This document shows, piece after piece, positions 1 to 8,433 of a DNA stretch of 58,642 nucleotides (position 1 is its first letter; every line of letters starts with the position of its first letter). Position numbers and translations under genes: made by a program. The stretch spans positions 1 through 58,642 of the forward strand of contig JADDQY010000105.1 of NCBI GenBank assembly GCA_016781135.1, given 5' to 3'. The DNA is from Actinomycetota bacterium. Lineage in GTDB: Bacteria > Actinomycetota > Acidimicrobiia > Acidimicrobiales > CADCSY01. A model generated the notes under the pieces. The model did not search any database and was not told the DNA's origin. It saw nothing but the letters and a program-made list of their open reading frames with translations.

Positions 1-78
1 ATCGGTGGTCCACCAGTCAGCCGCGTCACCAACCTCCCGAGAGAACACACCTAGGCCCCTGGTCGCCGGGGTGAGGGC

Positions 79-780
79 TCACGGGCGCAGGAGCTTCAGC
101 ACCGCATCGACGTCGGAGAGGTCGTCGAGCACGGCGTCAGGCTCGAGGGCCGACAGCTCCTCCACGGGCACCTTCCCGGTGCCGACGAGCATGCACCGGG
201 CGCCGCCTGCCCGGGCGCAGCACAAGTCGTTGGGCGTGTCGCCGACCACCCACACCTCGCCGGCCGTGAGGACCCATCCCCGCAGCTCGGCCGCCCGCTG
301 CAAGGCGATGGGGACCAGGGCCCGGCGATCGCGGTCGTCGCTGCCGTAGGCTCCGATCTCCAGGTCGAGCCAGGAATCGAGGTCGAAGGCGGCCAGCTTG
401 GTGGCGGCGTTGGTCGCGGTGTTGCCCGTGAGCACCGACTGGGCCACGTCGGGGTCGTCGTGGAGCACGGCGAGGATCGCCGGGACGCCCGGCAAGACCT
501 CGCCCTTCTCGCGGATGACGGCGACGGCCTGGGCCAGCTCGGCCTCGAGCCGCTCGACCACCAGGGGGAGGTGATGCTCGTCCTGGCCGGCGTCGAGGCC
601 CATCCCGGCCAGGATCTCGAGGGCGATCTGGGGATCGGTCTTGCCCCCCATGTGCACGCCGTGCTCCCCGGGGTGGCGGCCGACCGCGTGCTCCACTGCC
701 AGGGCAAACGCCTCGGTAGCGATTCCGCCGGCCCTCACCAGCGTCCCGTCGACGTCCCACAACACCAGCCTGCTCGGCAC
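79..780 (-). CDS. HAD-superfamily hydrolase, phosphoglycolate phosphatase-like
   Basis: A 233-aa soluble HAD phosphatase. The nucleophile motif DVDGT is at residues 9-13 (D9 nucleophile, D11 acid/base). Motif II is TGNT at about 118-121, and the metal-binding motif is GDTPND at about 180-185, so the catalytic set looks complete. A helical cap of about 80 residues sits between motifs I and II, as in the Gph/PGP subfamily. The physiological substrate cannot be read from sequence. GTG start at 780, chosen because TACCGT lies 8 nt upstream and gives a nearly leaderless transcript. Monocistronic as far as visible; the next gene (CBS protein) is 168 bp upstream. Confidence 0.85.
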   Translation of the reverse strand: MPSRLVLWDVDGTLVRAGGIATEAFALAVEHAVGRHPGEHGVHMGGKTDPQIALEILAGMGLDAGQDEHHLPLVVERLEAELAQAVAVIREKGEVLPGVPAILAVLHDDPDVAQSVLTGNTATNAATKLAAFDLDSWLDLEIGAYGSDDRDRRALVPIALQRAAELRGWVLTAGEVWVVGDTPNDLCCARAGGARCMLVGTGKVPVEELSALEPDAVLDDLSDVDAVLKLLRP

Positions 781-788
781 GTAGCCCG

Positions 789-794
789 ACGGTA
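789..794 (-). promoter_or_regulatory. -10 box of the HAD gene
   Basis: TACCGT read on the minus strand, 8 nt before the GTG start at 780. It fits the TANNNT box seen before many starts in this window and implies an almost leaderless mRNA. No clear -35 was found. Confidence 0.45.
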
Positions 795-948
795 CCTGCC
801 GACCTACCGCAGCGGGTGTGCCTGACGACGGTGCACGACGCCGCCGGCGAGGAGGCTCGACACCACGGAGCGGGCAATGCCTGGGTGATCGCCGGCGAGG
901 GGCCGAGCGACCCTCGACAGGGGCACTCAGCGGCTAGCGACCGCCGGA

Positions 949-1368
949 TCAGCGATTCGGTGGGCTGGCGCTGATCTCGGCGAGAGCGGAGTCCGCGTCG
1001 AGCTCCTCGGCCAGGTCGCCGATCGAAACCACGCCCACGAGGCGGTCGTTCTCGTCGATCACCGGCAACCGGCGCACGGCCAGCTCGCGCATGAGCTTGG
1101 CGGCGTCGGAGGGGCTGTGGTCGGGGGTGAGGCACACCAGCTCCCCGCTCGCCACCTCGCCCAGCGTGGTCTGCGCCGGATCGAGGCCCTCGGCCACTAC
1201 CCGCACGGTGATGTCGCGGTCCGTGATCACCCCTCGGGGCTGGCCCTGCTCGGTCATCACCACGTAGCCGATGTCGGCCCCGCGCATCGCCAGGGCGGCT
1301 TCGACGATCGATGAGTTCGCCGGGAGGCTGACGATGTCGGTGGTCATGACCGCGCTGATGGTGCTCAT
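949..1368 (-). CDS. CBS-domain pair protein
   Basis: A 139-aa cytoplasmic protein made almost entirely of two CBS motifs, about residues 7-60 (ending in a GVITDRDI motif) and about 72-128 ([11 protein letters not shown], then GVVSIGDLA). Stand-alone CBS pairs bind adenine nucleotides and act as energy or redox sensors; the partner here is unknown. The frame stays open upstream to 1575, but ATG at 1368 is preferred because AGGAGAG lies just before it and the protein then begins at the conserved MTT.DIVSLP segment. It is divergent from the decayed fur/catalase locus, with about 110 bp between. Confidence 0.85.
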   Translation of the reverse strand: MSTISAVMTTDIVSLPANSSIVEAALAMRGADIGYVVMTEQGQPRGVITDRDITVRVVAEGLDPAQTTLGEVASGELVCLTPDHSPSDAAKLMRELAVRRLPVIDENDRLVGVVSIGDLAEELDADSALAEISASPPNR

Positions 1369-1479
1369 GAAACGCTCTCTCCTCTGGTCGGTTCGGCACG
1401 ACGTGTCGTTGGGTCGTGGCGTACCCACTGGGCACCGGCGACACCCGCGTAGCGCCGCCGGTATCGTCGTTCCATACCG

Positions 1480-1745
1480 GTGGCCCCGTTGCTCGAGCGC
1501 CCGGAGGCCCGCCAGTGGCGGATCACGCCCCAGCGGTGAGCGGTCGCCGAGTCGCTGGTCGGCGAGCACGTGCACCTGTGCGCCGACGAGATCTCCGCCC
1601 GGCCACGGGCACGGTTCCCCGACATCTCCCGTCTACAACACCCTCAACGAGCTGGTGGCGATGGGTGAGGTGGCCAGGTGCGCCCACCGGCCGGACCGGT
1701 GCGCTACGACCCCAACGCCGCTGACAGCGAGCGGGCGAACATTGG
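1480..1745 (+). pseudogene. Decayed Fur/PerR-family regulator
   Basis: Remnant of a Fur-family repressor. Reading from GTG 1480, the N-terminal helix RQWRITPQR is intact but is followed by an in-frame TGA at 1537-1539, where an Arg codon (CGA) would be expected. The next segment, [18 protein letters not shown], continues the winged helix, but the recognition region [14 protein letters not shown] lies in another frame, and VRYDPNAAD in yet another. The metal-binding C-terminal half with its His/Cys ligands is missing. So there is one nonsense mutation, at least two frameshifts and a 3' truncation. Its place just before a catalase remnant is the classic perR-katA arrangement. Boundaries are approximate. 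Confidence 0.75.
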
Positions 1746-1828
1746 ACCTGTTCCAATCGGGTGCCCACCATTCACCACCCGACCCGGGCCCGAGGATCCT
1801 CCCAACCACCACCCGGAAGGGGAAGCCC

Positions 1829-2776
1829 GTGAGCGACCAGTCACCCGGCACCGCCAACCTCACCAACCGCCACGGCCATCCGGTCTACGACAACCAGAAC
1901 CAGCGCACGGTGGGCGAGCGGGGCCCGGCGACGCTGGAGAACTACCAGTTCCTCGAGGAGATCAGCCACTTCGACCGGGAGCGCATCCCCGAACGGGTGG
2001 TCCACGCGGCGAGTACCCGCGCTGGGAGCTGGGCGTGCAGATCACGAGCGACGACGAGCACCCCGAGCTCGACTTCGACCCTCTGGACGACACCAAGATC
2101 TGGCCCGAGGACCAGCTGCCCTTGCGCCCGGTGGGGATGATGACCCTCGACCGCAACCTATCGGACCACTTCGCCGAGAACGAGCAGGTCGCCTTCGACA
2201 CCGGCGTGCTGGTCGACGGACTCCACTTCTCGGACGACAAGATGCTGGTGGGGCGGACCTTCTCGTACTCCGACACCCCAGCGCTACCGCGTCGGCCCCA
2301 ACGACCTCCAGGTCCCCATCAACCAGCCCGTCGCCAAGGTGGCCACCAACCAGCGGGGCGGGCAGATGACCTACTACGTCGACGCCGGCGGGAAGAATTC
2401 ACACGTGAACTACGAGCCCAGCTCGCTGGGCGGCCTGACGGAAGCGCGCCAGGCGGGCCGCCCTACGAGCCCCTCAATCAGCGGGCGCCTCACCCGTAGC
2501 CCGATCAGCCGGACGAACGACTACGGGCAGGCCGGTCACCGCTACCGCACGATGCCCGACGACGAGCGCGACGACCTGATCCTCAACTTCGCCACGCTGT
2601 TCAAGCAGTGCGAGGACCACGTGGTCCAGCGGATGCTCGGCCACTTCGAGCAGGTCGACGCCGACCTCGCCCGGCGGGTGTCCGAGGGCCTCGGCATGTC
2701 GTCCAACGGCAAGGGCAGCGGCGCGATGGCTGCCGAGCATCAGATGGCGGGCTGCCCCCAGTCGCCCGAGGCGTAG
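1829..2776 (+). pseudogene. Decayed heme catalase (small-subunit type)
   Basis: Starts at GTG 1829 behind GGAAGGGGAAG. The first 58 or so residues ([18 protein letters not shown], then [15 protein letters not shown]) match monofunctional catalases. At about 2010 the sequence jumps directly to the segment [11 protein letters not shown], removing roughly 150-170 residues including the distal active-site His-Ser-Asn region, and also shifts frame. A second frameshift at about 2278 (one extra C after the SYSDT motif) moves the rest into the frame ending at the TAG at 2774-2776. Later sequence ([32 protein letters not shown]) is still recognisable. It cannot encode an active catalase. A strong hairpin follows the end. 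Confidence 0.88.
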
Positions 2777-2818
2777 CTCGATCTCCCCTGCCCCGACCCC
2801 TCCGACGGTGGCCGCCGG

Positions 2819-2844
2819 CGCCGCCGAGGGGGTCGGCGGCGTTT
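2819..2844. terminator. Bidirectional hairpin terminator
   Basis: Nine-base perfect stem CGCCGCCGA / TCGGCGGCG (2819-2827 with 2833-2841) and a GGGGG loop, followed by TTT on the plus strand. It lies between the catalase remnant and the convergent hypothetical gene, so it could stop transcription from both sides. Confidence 0.65.
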
Positions 2845-2856
2845 GGGCGGACTGGG

Positions 2857-3156
2857 TCAGGCCTGAGGACCGCCGGCGGTCACCGCCGCCGGGGGGGGGA
2901 TGACGACCTCGGCGGTCACCTCCCCCGCGCAGCGGGGGCAGGGGTCACGGTGTCGGCACGACGAGAGCCAGCGGGTGCGGGTCTGGTCGAGGGCGACCCG
3001 GAAGGCGCCGGTGTCGGGGTCGTCGCTGAAGGCGTAGTACCGCCGCCAGGTGGCCGACACGGCGTTGGCCGGGTCCGAGCCCCTGGGGATGCGGCAGAAC
3101 TGCATGAGTGCCTCGTCGAGCAGCCAGATGCTGTTGCACGACTCCAGCCGCTCCAT
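2857..3156 (-). CDS. Conserved-looking hypothetical protein with Cys cluster
   Basis: A 99-aa soluble protein of unknown function. It starts MERLESCNSIWLLDE and ends with a short cysteine cluster, SCRHRDPCPRC, that could bind a metal, followed by a proline/valine-rich tail. No known enzymatic motif is seen. ATG at 3156 is chosen because TACCTT lies 6 nt upstream, a leaderless arrangement. The frame is open further upstream but without a better start. It lies downstream of the mec-rdgB operon on the same strand but has its own promoter box. Confidence 0.65.
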   Translation of the reverse strand: MERLESCNSIWLLDEALMQFCRIPRGSDPANAVSATWRRYYAFSDDPDTGAFRVALDQTRTRWLSSCRHRDPCPRCAGEVTAEVVIPPPAAVTAGGPQA

Positions 3157-3162
3157 CGCCCC

Positions 3163-3168
3163 AAGGTA
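3163..3168 (-). promoter_or_regulatory. -10 box for the 99-aa protein
   Basis: TACCTT on the minus strand ending 6 nt before ATG 3156; it fits the leaderless TANNNT-N6-ATG pattern. Confidence 0.5.
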
Positions 3169-3301
3169 CGCCAGCACCCGCCCCTTGCACCAGGGCCGGA
3201 CACACTGCTGTTCCTTGCCGGCTGGGCGACGTGGGGCGGGGCCCGGTCGAGAAATGGAACGTGCCCATGAACCAGCGGGCGACAAGGGACGTGGCGAGGG
3301 A

Positions 3302-3895
3302 TCAGGCGGAGACCACGCCGGCCAGGCGCTCGGCCAGGGCCCGGAAGGCTCGCCCTCGGTGCGACAGGGCGTTCTTCTCCTGCCGGCTGAGCTCGGCGAG
3401 CGTCCGCCCGTCGCCCTCGTCCGGTACGAACACCGGGTCGTAGCCGAAGCCACCCGCTCCCCGGGGCGCCTCGGTGATCACCCCGTCGCAGGTGCCCTCG
3501 GCCTGCACGTCGGTGCCGTCGGGGAACGACACCAGCGCCACCGTGCGCCACCGGGCCCGTCGGTCCTGCACCCCGTCCAGCTCGGCGAGCAGCTTGGCGA
3601 TGTTGTCGGCGAAGGTGGCGCCGGGACCGGCGAAGCGGGCGGCGAACAGCCCGGGACGACCGTCGAGGGCGTCGACCTCGAGCCCGGTGTCGTCGGCCAC
3701 CGCCGCTTCACCGATGGCCTCCACCACTGCTCGGGCCTTGATCCGGGCGTTCGCCGCCAAGGTGTCACCGTCCTCCTCGGGTTCGGGCAGGCCCGGCGGC
3801 CGGGGGACGAGCACGAGGTCCTCGAGCCCGGCTGCGAGGACGTCGGCCAGCTCCGCTGCCTTGCCCCGGTTGGTGGTGGCGAGGACCAACCTCAC
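3302..3895 (-). CDS. rdgB: XTP/dITP pyrophosphatase (HAM1/RdgB family)
   Basis: A 197-aa nucleotide-sanitising enzyme that hydrolyses XTP, dITP and ITP to the monophosphate plus PPi, keeping deaminated purines out of DNA and RNA. Visible motifs are the N-terminal ATTNRGK phosphate-binding segment (about 6-12), [12 protein letters not shown] with the catalytic/metal Asp (about 67-78), GFGYDPVF (about 147-154) and the final SHRGRAF. Length is normal. GTG start at 3895; its GTGA overlaps the TGA of rph, so the two are translationally coupled. Last gene of the mec-cysO-cysM-mscS-murI-MBL-rph-rdgB operon, the same order as Rv1340-Rv1341 in M. tuberculosis. Confidence 0.95.
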   Translation of the reverse strand: MRLVLATTNRGKAAELADVLAAGLEDLVLVPRPPGLPEPEEDGDTLAANARIKARAVVEAIGEAAVADDTGLEVDALDGRPGLFAARFAGPGATFADNIAKLLAELDGVQDRRARWRTVALVSFPDGTDVQAEGTCDGVITEAPRGAGGFGYDPVFVPDEGDGRTLAELSRQEKNALSHRGRAFRALAERLAGVVSA

Positions 3896-4635
3896 CGCGA
3901 TCGAGGGGCGGGCGGGTCGGCCACCAGCTCGGCCTGGAGGGCGAGGAGCTCACCGATGCCCTTGGCCGCCAGGTCGATCAGGGTGTCCAGCTCGCTGCGG
4001 CTGAAGGCCATGCCCTCGGCTGTGCCCTGCACCTCGACGAAGCGTCCGCTGCCGGTCATGACCACGTTCATGTCCACCCCGGCCTTGACGTCCTCGACGT
4101 AGTCGAGGTCGAGCACGGGCACGGCGTCAACCACCCCGACCGAGATCGCCGCGCACGCCTCGGCCACGGGATGGCGGGCAAGGCGTTTGGCCCGGACCAG
4201 CCGGGTGAGGGCGTCGTGGAGGGCGAGGTAGCCTCCGCAGATCGAAGCCGTCCGGGTGCCGCCGTCGGCTTGGAGCACGTCACAGTCGACCACCACCTGG
4301 ATCTCGGGCATGGCGGTGAGGTCCGTGACCGAGCGCAGCGACCGCCCGATCAGGCGCTGGATCTCCTGGGTCCGACCGCTCTGGCGCCCTCGAGCGGCCT
4401 CGCGGGGGGCACGCTCGGCGGTGGAGCCGGGGAGCAGCGAGTACTCGGCGGTGACCCAGCCCTTGCCCGTGCCCCGCAGCCAACGGGGGACGTCGGTGTC
4501 GACCGAGGCGGTGCACAGCACCCGGGTGCGACCGAAGCCCACCAGCACCGAGCCGGCGGGCAGCTCGGTGTAGTCGCGCTCGAAGGACACGACCCTCAGC
4601 TCGTCGTCGGCCCGCCCGTCATGGCGGCGGCTCAA
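3892..4635 (-). CDS. rph: Ribonuclease PH
   Basis: A 247-aa phosphate-dependent 3'-5' exoribonuclease that trims tRNA 3' ends. Family signatures include the start [24 protein letters not shown] (about 43-53), [34 protein letters not shown] (about 84-103) and [14 protein letters not shown] (about 126-139). The ORF is open to 4851, but the protein should begin at TTG 4635: its TTGA overlaps the stop of the upstream phosphodiesterase-like gene and gives the canonical RNase PH N-terminus. The stop overlaps the GTG of rdgB. Confidence 0.94.
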   Translation of the reverse strand: MSRRHDGRADDELRVVSFERDYTELPAGSVLVGFGRTRVLCTASVDTDVPRWLRGTGKGWVTAEYSLLPGSTAERAPREAARGRQSGRTQEIQRLIGRSLRSVTDLTAMPEIQVVVDCDVLQADGGTRTASICGGYLALHDALTRLVRAKRLARHPVAEACAAISVGVVDAVPVLDLDYVEDVKAGVDMNVVMTGSGRFVEVQGTAEGMAFSRSELDTLIDLAAKGIGELLALQAELVADPPAPRSR

Positions 4636-5372
4636 GGTGATGCCTCGTAGCGGGCGTCGACGGTGGCCACGTCGACGGGGAGGCCGAAGGCGGCGCTGGC
4701 GTCGGCCCGGGAGCGGTGGGGGTCGACGCCGGGCTGGAGGTGGGTGATGACCAGGTGGCGGACGCGCGCTGCACGGGCCGACGTCCCCGCCTGAGCGGCG
4801 GTGAGGTGCTGGACGCGCCGCTCCTGGCCGGGCGCCAACGAGGCCTCGCACAGCGCCAGGTCGAGGTCAGCGCCGAGCTCGGAGAGCGACCACCCTGGAC
4901 CGGTGTCGGCCGAGTAGCCGAGCGAGGCACCCGAGGCGTCGTCGAAGCGCACGGCGAGGGTCTCGGGCCCGTGGTCGGTGCGGGAGAACGAGAGGGTCAG
5001 ACTGCCCACGCCGACGCTGGACCCACTGTGCACGTCGGTCCAGTCGGCCGCCGGCTCGAGCCGGCCGTTGACCTCCCGAGCCAGCCGGCGAACCTCGGGC
5101 GGTGAGAACACGGGAAGCCCGGTGCGGGGCCGGAGGTAGCGGATGGCGTTGTGGTACGGCAGCACGTCGACCCAGTGATCGGGGTGGGCGTGGGTGAGCA
5201 CCACCGCGTCGAGGTCGTCGAGGTCGATGTGGCGCTGGAGGTTGGCCAGGGTCCCCGGCCCGGCGTCGAGCCACACCGACACGCCGTCGCTCTGCACGAG
5301 GTAGCCGCTGCACGCGGCGCCAGGACCGGCGTAGGAGCCGGAGCAACCGAGCACGGTGAGGGCAAGGCTCAC
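4632..5372 (-). CDS. Metallo-beta-lactamase-fold phosphodiesterase, Rv1339-like
   Basis: A 246-aa MBL-fold hydrolase. The zinc motif HAHPDH is at residues 61-66 with a downstream SADTGPG Asp ligand (about 163) and a C-terminal THLQPG His. Position between murI and rph matches M. tuberculosis Rv1339, reported as an atypical class II cAMP phosphodiesterase; cAMP as the substrate here is therefore inference from synteny and fold. GTG start at 5372, giving the N-terminus [14 protein letters not shown]; 31 nt downstream of murI. The stop overlaps the TTG start of rph by 4 nt. Confidence 0.85.
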   Translation of the reverse strand: MSLALTVLGCSGSYAGPGAACSGYLVQSDGVSVWLDAGPGTLANLQRHIDLDDLDAVVLTHAHPDHWVDVLPYHNAIRYLRPRTGLPVFSPPEVRRLAREVNGRLEPAADWTDVHSGSSVGVGSLTLSFSRTDHGPETLAVRFDDASGASLGYSADTGPGWSLSELGADLDLALCEASLAPGQERRVQHLTAAQAGTSARAARVRHLVITHLQPGVDPHRSRADASAAFGLPVDVATVDARYEASP

Positions 5373-5403
5373 CTTCGAGACCGTCGGATCTCGAGGCGTG
5401 GGA

Positions 5404-6216
5404 TCACCGAGCCCACGACACCGCCTCGACGGGGCCGAGCTCGGGACCGAGCATCTGGCGACCGAGCGACTCGAACCACGCCACGTCACCCGACGAGAGG
5501 AACCGGTGGGAGGCACCTCCCGCCGCCACCGCACGGGCCAGGCCCGTGGCCCGGAGCAGAGCCTCCAGCTCGAAGGCCGTCTCGTCGGCCGACGACACCA
5601 GCACCACGTCTCGGCCGACCACGTCGCTGATGGTACGGGCGAGGAACGGATAGTGGGTGCATCCGAGCAACAGGGCGTCGACGCCGGCACGGCACACCGG
5701 GGCAAGGAGACGCTCGGCCAGCACGTGGACCTGGTCGGAGGTCGTCTCCCCCCGCTCGACGAACTCGACGAAGCCGGGGCACGCCGCGCAGGTGAGCTCG
5801 ACGTCGGCGCCCGTGGCCGCCATCGCCCGCTGATAGGCACCGGAGGCCACCGTGCCCACGGTGGCGATCACCCCCACTCGGCCGTTGCGGGTGGCCGACA
5901 CCAGCGCCCGCACCCCCGGCTCGATCACGCCGAGCACTGGCACGTCGACCTCGGCCCGCAGGGCGTCGAGCGCCGCTGCCGAGGCCGTGTTGCACGCCAC
6001 CACCACGCACTTGACGCCGTGGTGGTGGAGGAGGAAGCGGGTGATCTGGCGGGCGAAGTCCCGCACCTCCCCGAGCGGGCGCGGGCCCCAGGGGTAGCGC
6101 CCGGTGTCGCCCACGTACACCAAGTGCTCGGTGGGCAGCAGGTCGAGCACCGCCCGGGCCACGGTGAGGCCACCGAAGCCGCTGTCGAACATCCCGAGGG
6201 GGCCCTCCGTGCTCAG
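5404..6216 (-). CDS. murI: Glutamate racemase
   Basis: A 270-aa cofactor-independent racemase that makes D-glutamate for peptidoglycan. The motif GMFDSGFGGLTVARA (about 8-23), the first catalytic cysteine in VVVACNTASA and the second in LLLGCTHYPF are all present, as is the YVGDTGRYPWG substrate segment. Start choice is awkward. ATG 6192 would lie right at the FDSG motif and give an unusually short N-terminus. CTG 6216 overlaps the mscS stop as CTGA, like the TTGA and GTGA junctions elsewhere in this operon, and gives MSTEGPLGMFDSGFGG. I prefer the CTG start, with moderate certainty. Confidence 0.93.
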   Translation of the reverse strand: MSTEGPLGMFDSGFGGLTVARAVLDLLPTEHLVYVGDTGRYPWGPRPLGEVRDFARQITRFLLHHHGVKCVVVACNTASAAALDALRAEVDVPVLGVIEPGVRALVSATRNGRVGVIATVGTVASGAYQRAMAATGADVELTCAACPGFVEFVERGETTSDQVHVLAERLLAPVCRAGVDALLLGCTHYPFLARTISDVVGRDVVLVSSADETAFELEALLRATGLARAVAAGGASHRFLSSGDVAWFESLGRQMLGPELGPVEAVSWAR

Positions 6217-7109
6217 GACCGCTCCGTGTCGCCGTCGCCGTCGCCACCGTCCACCCTCGCCCTGGCGTCGGGGAGGAAGCCGATGGTCCGCTGCGGGAAG
6301 GGGATCTCGATGCCGGCGTCGTCGAGGTTGGACTTGACGGCCATGGCCACCGCCGAGCGCACCCGCCAGAGGGTGGCGATGTCGGGGGCGTGCCAGAAGC
6401 GCACGGCGAAATCGATGCTCGACTCGCCGAAGGTCTCGACCCACGCCTCGGGCGCCGGCTTGCCCTGCACGCCCTCGACCGAGCGGACGGCGGCGAGGAG
6501 CACCCGCTGGGCGGTGGCGAGGTCGGTGTCGTACGCCACCCCCACCTCGACGGTGGTGCGGCGGGCCTTGTTGGCGGTGAAGTTGAAGATGGGCGCACCG
6601 AGGACCTGGGCGCAGGGGACGAGGACCCGCTCGCCGGCGTAGGTGCGAAGCACCACCGTGCGCAGGTTGACCTCTTCCACCGTGCCCTCGATGTCGTTGG
6701 TGGAGATCTGGTCACCGGAGCGGAACGGCCGGCGGGCCTGGAGCAGCACGCTGGCGAAGATGTTGGAGAGGATGGCCTGGGCGGCGAAGGCCAGGGCCAG
6801 GCCGCCCAGCCCCAGCGCACCGAGCAGTGGCGCCAGACGCACGCCCAGGACCTGGAGGGCATAGACGAAGCCGGCGACGACGACCACGCCACCCACGACC
6901 CGACCCGCCAGCTGGGCCGCCCGAGCCGCACCGGCACCTTCATCGCGCTCGACCACCCGGGCGGTGACCGCCTTGACCACGCGACTCACCAGGAGCGCGC
7001 CGAGGAACACGGCGGCGGCGAGGATCCAGTCCTCGGTCCTCAGGCCCTGGAGGGCCTCGGCCAGCTCCTCGGGATCCCCGGCTTCGACCGCCAGGGGTAG
7101 CACCCCCAT
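6213..7109 (-). CDS. MscS-family small-conductance mechanosensitive channel
   Basis: A 298-aa inner-membrane channel protein. Hydrophobic segments are at about 29-47, 70-90 and 92-118; the last is the Gly/Ala-rich pore helix (GALGLGGLALAFAAQAILSN), followed by the MscS beta domain (GDQISTNDIEGTVEEVNLRTVVLRT, about 135-160) and a C-terminal alpha/beta domain with the motif VAYDTD. It likely releases solutes on hypo-osmotic shock. ATG 7109 is preceded by a G-run that can serve as SD. It sits 23 nt after cysM, where mycobacteria have a rhomboid gene (Rv1337), and its TGA overlaps the murI start. Confidence 0.88.
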   Translation of the reverse strand: MGVLPLAVEAGDPEELAEALQGLRTEDWILAAAVFLGALLVSRVVKAVTARVVERDEGAGAARAAQLAGRVVGGVVVVAGFVYALQVLGVRLAPLLGALGLGGLALAFAAQAILSNIFASVLLQARRPFRSGDQISTNDIEGTVEEVNLRTVVLRTYAGERVLVPCAQVLGAPIFNFTANKARRTTVEVGVAYDTDLATAQRVLLAAVRSVEGVQGKPAPEAWVETFGESSIDFAVRFWHAPDIATLWRVRSAVAMAVKSNLDDAGIEIPFPQRTIGFLPDARARVDGGDGDGDTERS

Positions 7110-7132
7110 GCCCGTCCCCCCGACGGCGATGG

Positions 7133-8080
7133 TCAGAAGTAGATGAGCCGGGTCGCCCGATCGACGACGTCGTCGAGGTCGGCGGTCCACGCCCCCGTCG
7201 ACAGGTACTTCCAGCCTCCGTCGGCGGCGAGCACCACCATCACCCCCTCGTCGAGCTGCTCGGCCCCCTTGACGGCGGCGGCCATGGCCGAGCCCGAGGA
7301 CATGCCGGCGAAGACGCCCACGTCGCTCAGACGCCGGGTCCACTCGATCGACTCCCGGGCCCGGACGATCATCTTGCGATCGAGCAGGGCGGGCCCGTCG
7401 TTGTCGGTGAACACGGGCGGGACGAAGCCGTCGTCGAGGTTGCGCAACCCGTCGACCATCTCCCCGGCGGGGGGCTCGACCGCCCACAGCTGGACGTCGG
7501 GGTTGCGCTCCTTCAAGAAGCGCCCAACCCCCATGAGGGTGCCGGCGGTGCCGAGGCCGGCGACGAAGTGGGTGACCTCCGGGCAGTCACGCCAGATCTC
7601 GGGACCGGTGCCCTCGTAGTGGGCCTTGGGGTTGGCCGGGTTGCCGTACTGGTAGGGGAACAACCAGTCGGGGTGCTCGGCGGCGAGCTCCTGGGCCGCC
7701 CGCAGCGCCCCGTTGGACCCTTCGGCGCCGGGCGAGGTCACGATGTCGGCACCCCACACCTCGAGCAGCTGCCGGCGTTCGGTCGAGACGTTCTCGGGCA
7801 GGACGACGGTGAGACGGTAGCCCTTGATCCGGCAGATCATCGCCAGAGCGATGCCGGTGTTGCCCGACGACGACTCGAGCACGACCGAGCCCGGGACCAG
7901 GCGACCTTCCTTCTCGGCCTCCTCCATCATGGCCTTCGCCGCTCGGTCCTTGACCGAGCCGCCGGGGTTCTGGCCCTCCAGCTTGGCCAGGATCCGCACC
8001 CCGGGGTTGGGGCTGAGCGCCGAGACGTCGACGAGCGGGGTGTCGCCGATGAGGTCGAGGACCGAGTGGTAGAGGGCCAC
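7133..8080 (-). CDS. cysM: CysO-dependent cysteine synthase CysM
   Basis: A 315-aa PLP enzyme of the O-acetylserine sulfhydrylase fold. The PLP lysine is K44 in GGSVKDRAAKAM; the phosphate-binding loop is SSGNTG (about 71-76); a second glycine loop is GLGTAGTLMGVGR. In M. tuberculosis the orthologue transfers sulfur from the CysO thiocarboxylate to O-phosphoserine. The adjacent cysO and mec genes make the same role likely here instead of sulfide-dependent synthesis. GTG start at 8080, 10 nt after the cysO stop. Confidence 0.92.
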   Translation of the reverse strand: MALYHSVLDLIGDTPLVDVSALSPNPGVRILAKLEGQNPGGSVKDRAAKAMMEEAEKEGRLVPGSVVLESSSGNTGIALAMICRIKGYRLTVVLPENVSTERRQLLEVWGADIVTSPGAEGSNGALRAAQELAAEHPDWLFPYQYGNPANPKAHYEGTGPEIWRDCPEVTHFVAGLGTAGTLMGVGRFLKERNPDVQLWAVEPPAGEMVDGLRNLDDGFVPPVFTDNDGPALLDRKMIVRARESIEWTRRLSDVGVFAGMSSGSAMAAAVKGAEQLDEGVMVVLAADGGWKYLSTGAWTADLDDVVDRATRLIYF

Positions 8081-8090
8081 CCGGACGGCC

Positions 8091-8372
8091 TCAGCCGCCT
8101 CCGCCGGCGACGGCGGGGACGATGGAGAGCTGGGCCCCGGAAGGCACGGGGGTCTCCAGCCCGGCGAGGTAGCGCACGTCCTCGTCGTTCAGATAGACGT
8201 TGACGAAGCGGTGCAGACCTCCGTCGGCTGCCTTGAGGTGGCTCGCCGTGCCCGGGAACTGACGGACCACGTCGTCGACGACCTCGCCGACGGTCCCACC
8301 CTCGGCCGAGACCTCCGAAAGTCCGCCCGCTTGGGGACGCAGGATGGTGGGAAGGCGGACGCTGACGGACAC
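8091..8372 (-). CDS. cysO: Sulfur-carrier protein CysO (MoaD/ThiS fold)
   Basis: A 93-aa ubiquitin-like sulfur carrier whose C-terminal glycine is converted to a thiocarboxylate that donates sulfur to CysM. N-terminal VRLPTILRPQAGG, the middle LHRFVNVYLNDEDVRYLAGL and the C-terminal PAVAGG closely follow mycobacterial CysO. The protein ends in four glycines where the mycobacterial one ends in two. GTG start at 8372 behind a GGAGG ribosome site. It lies between mec and cysM on the same strand. Confidence 0.92.
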   Translation of the reverse strand: MSVSVRLPTILRPQAGGLSEVSAEGGTVGEVVDDVVRQFPGTASHLKAADGGLHRFVNVYLNDEDVRYLAGLETPVPSGAQLSIVPAVAGGGG

Positions 8373-8433
8373 CTGGCGCCTCCGGGTGGTGTGGGATCGG
8401 GATCAGGGAAAGTTGACCGAAGCGCTGGTGATT

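Noticed and set aside
2339..2776. Apparent intact 145-aa gene
   Set aside because: It is the C-terminal fragment of the catalase remnant; its ATG is an internal Met-like codon after a frameshift and no promoter or SD precedes it.
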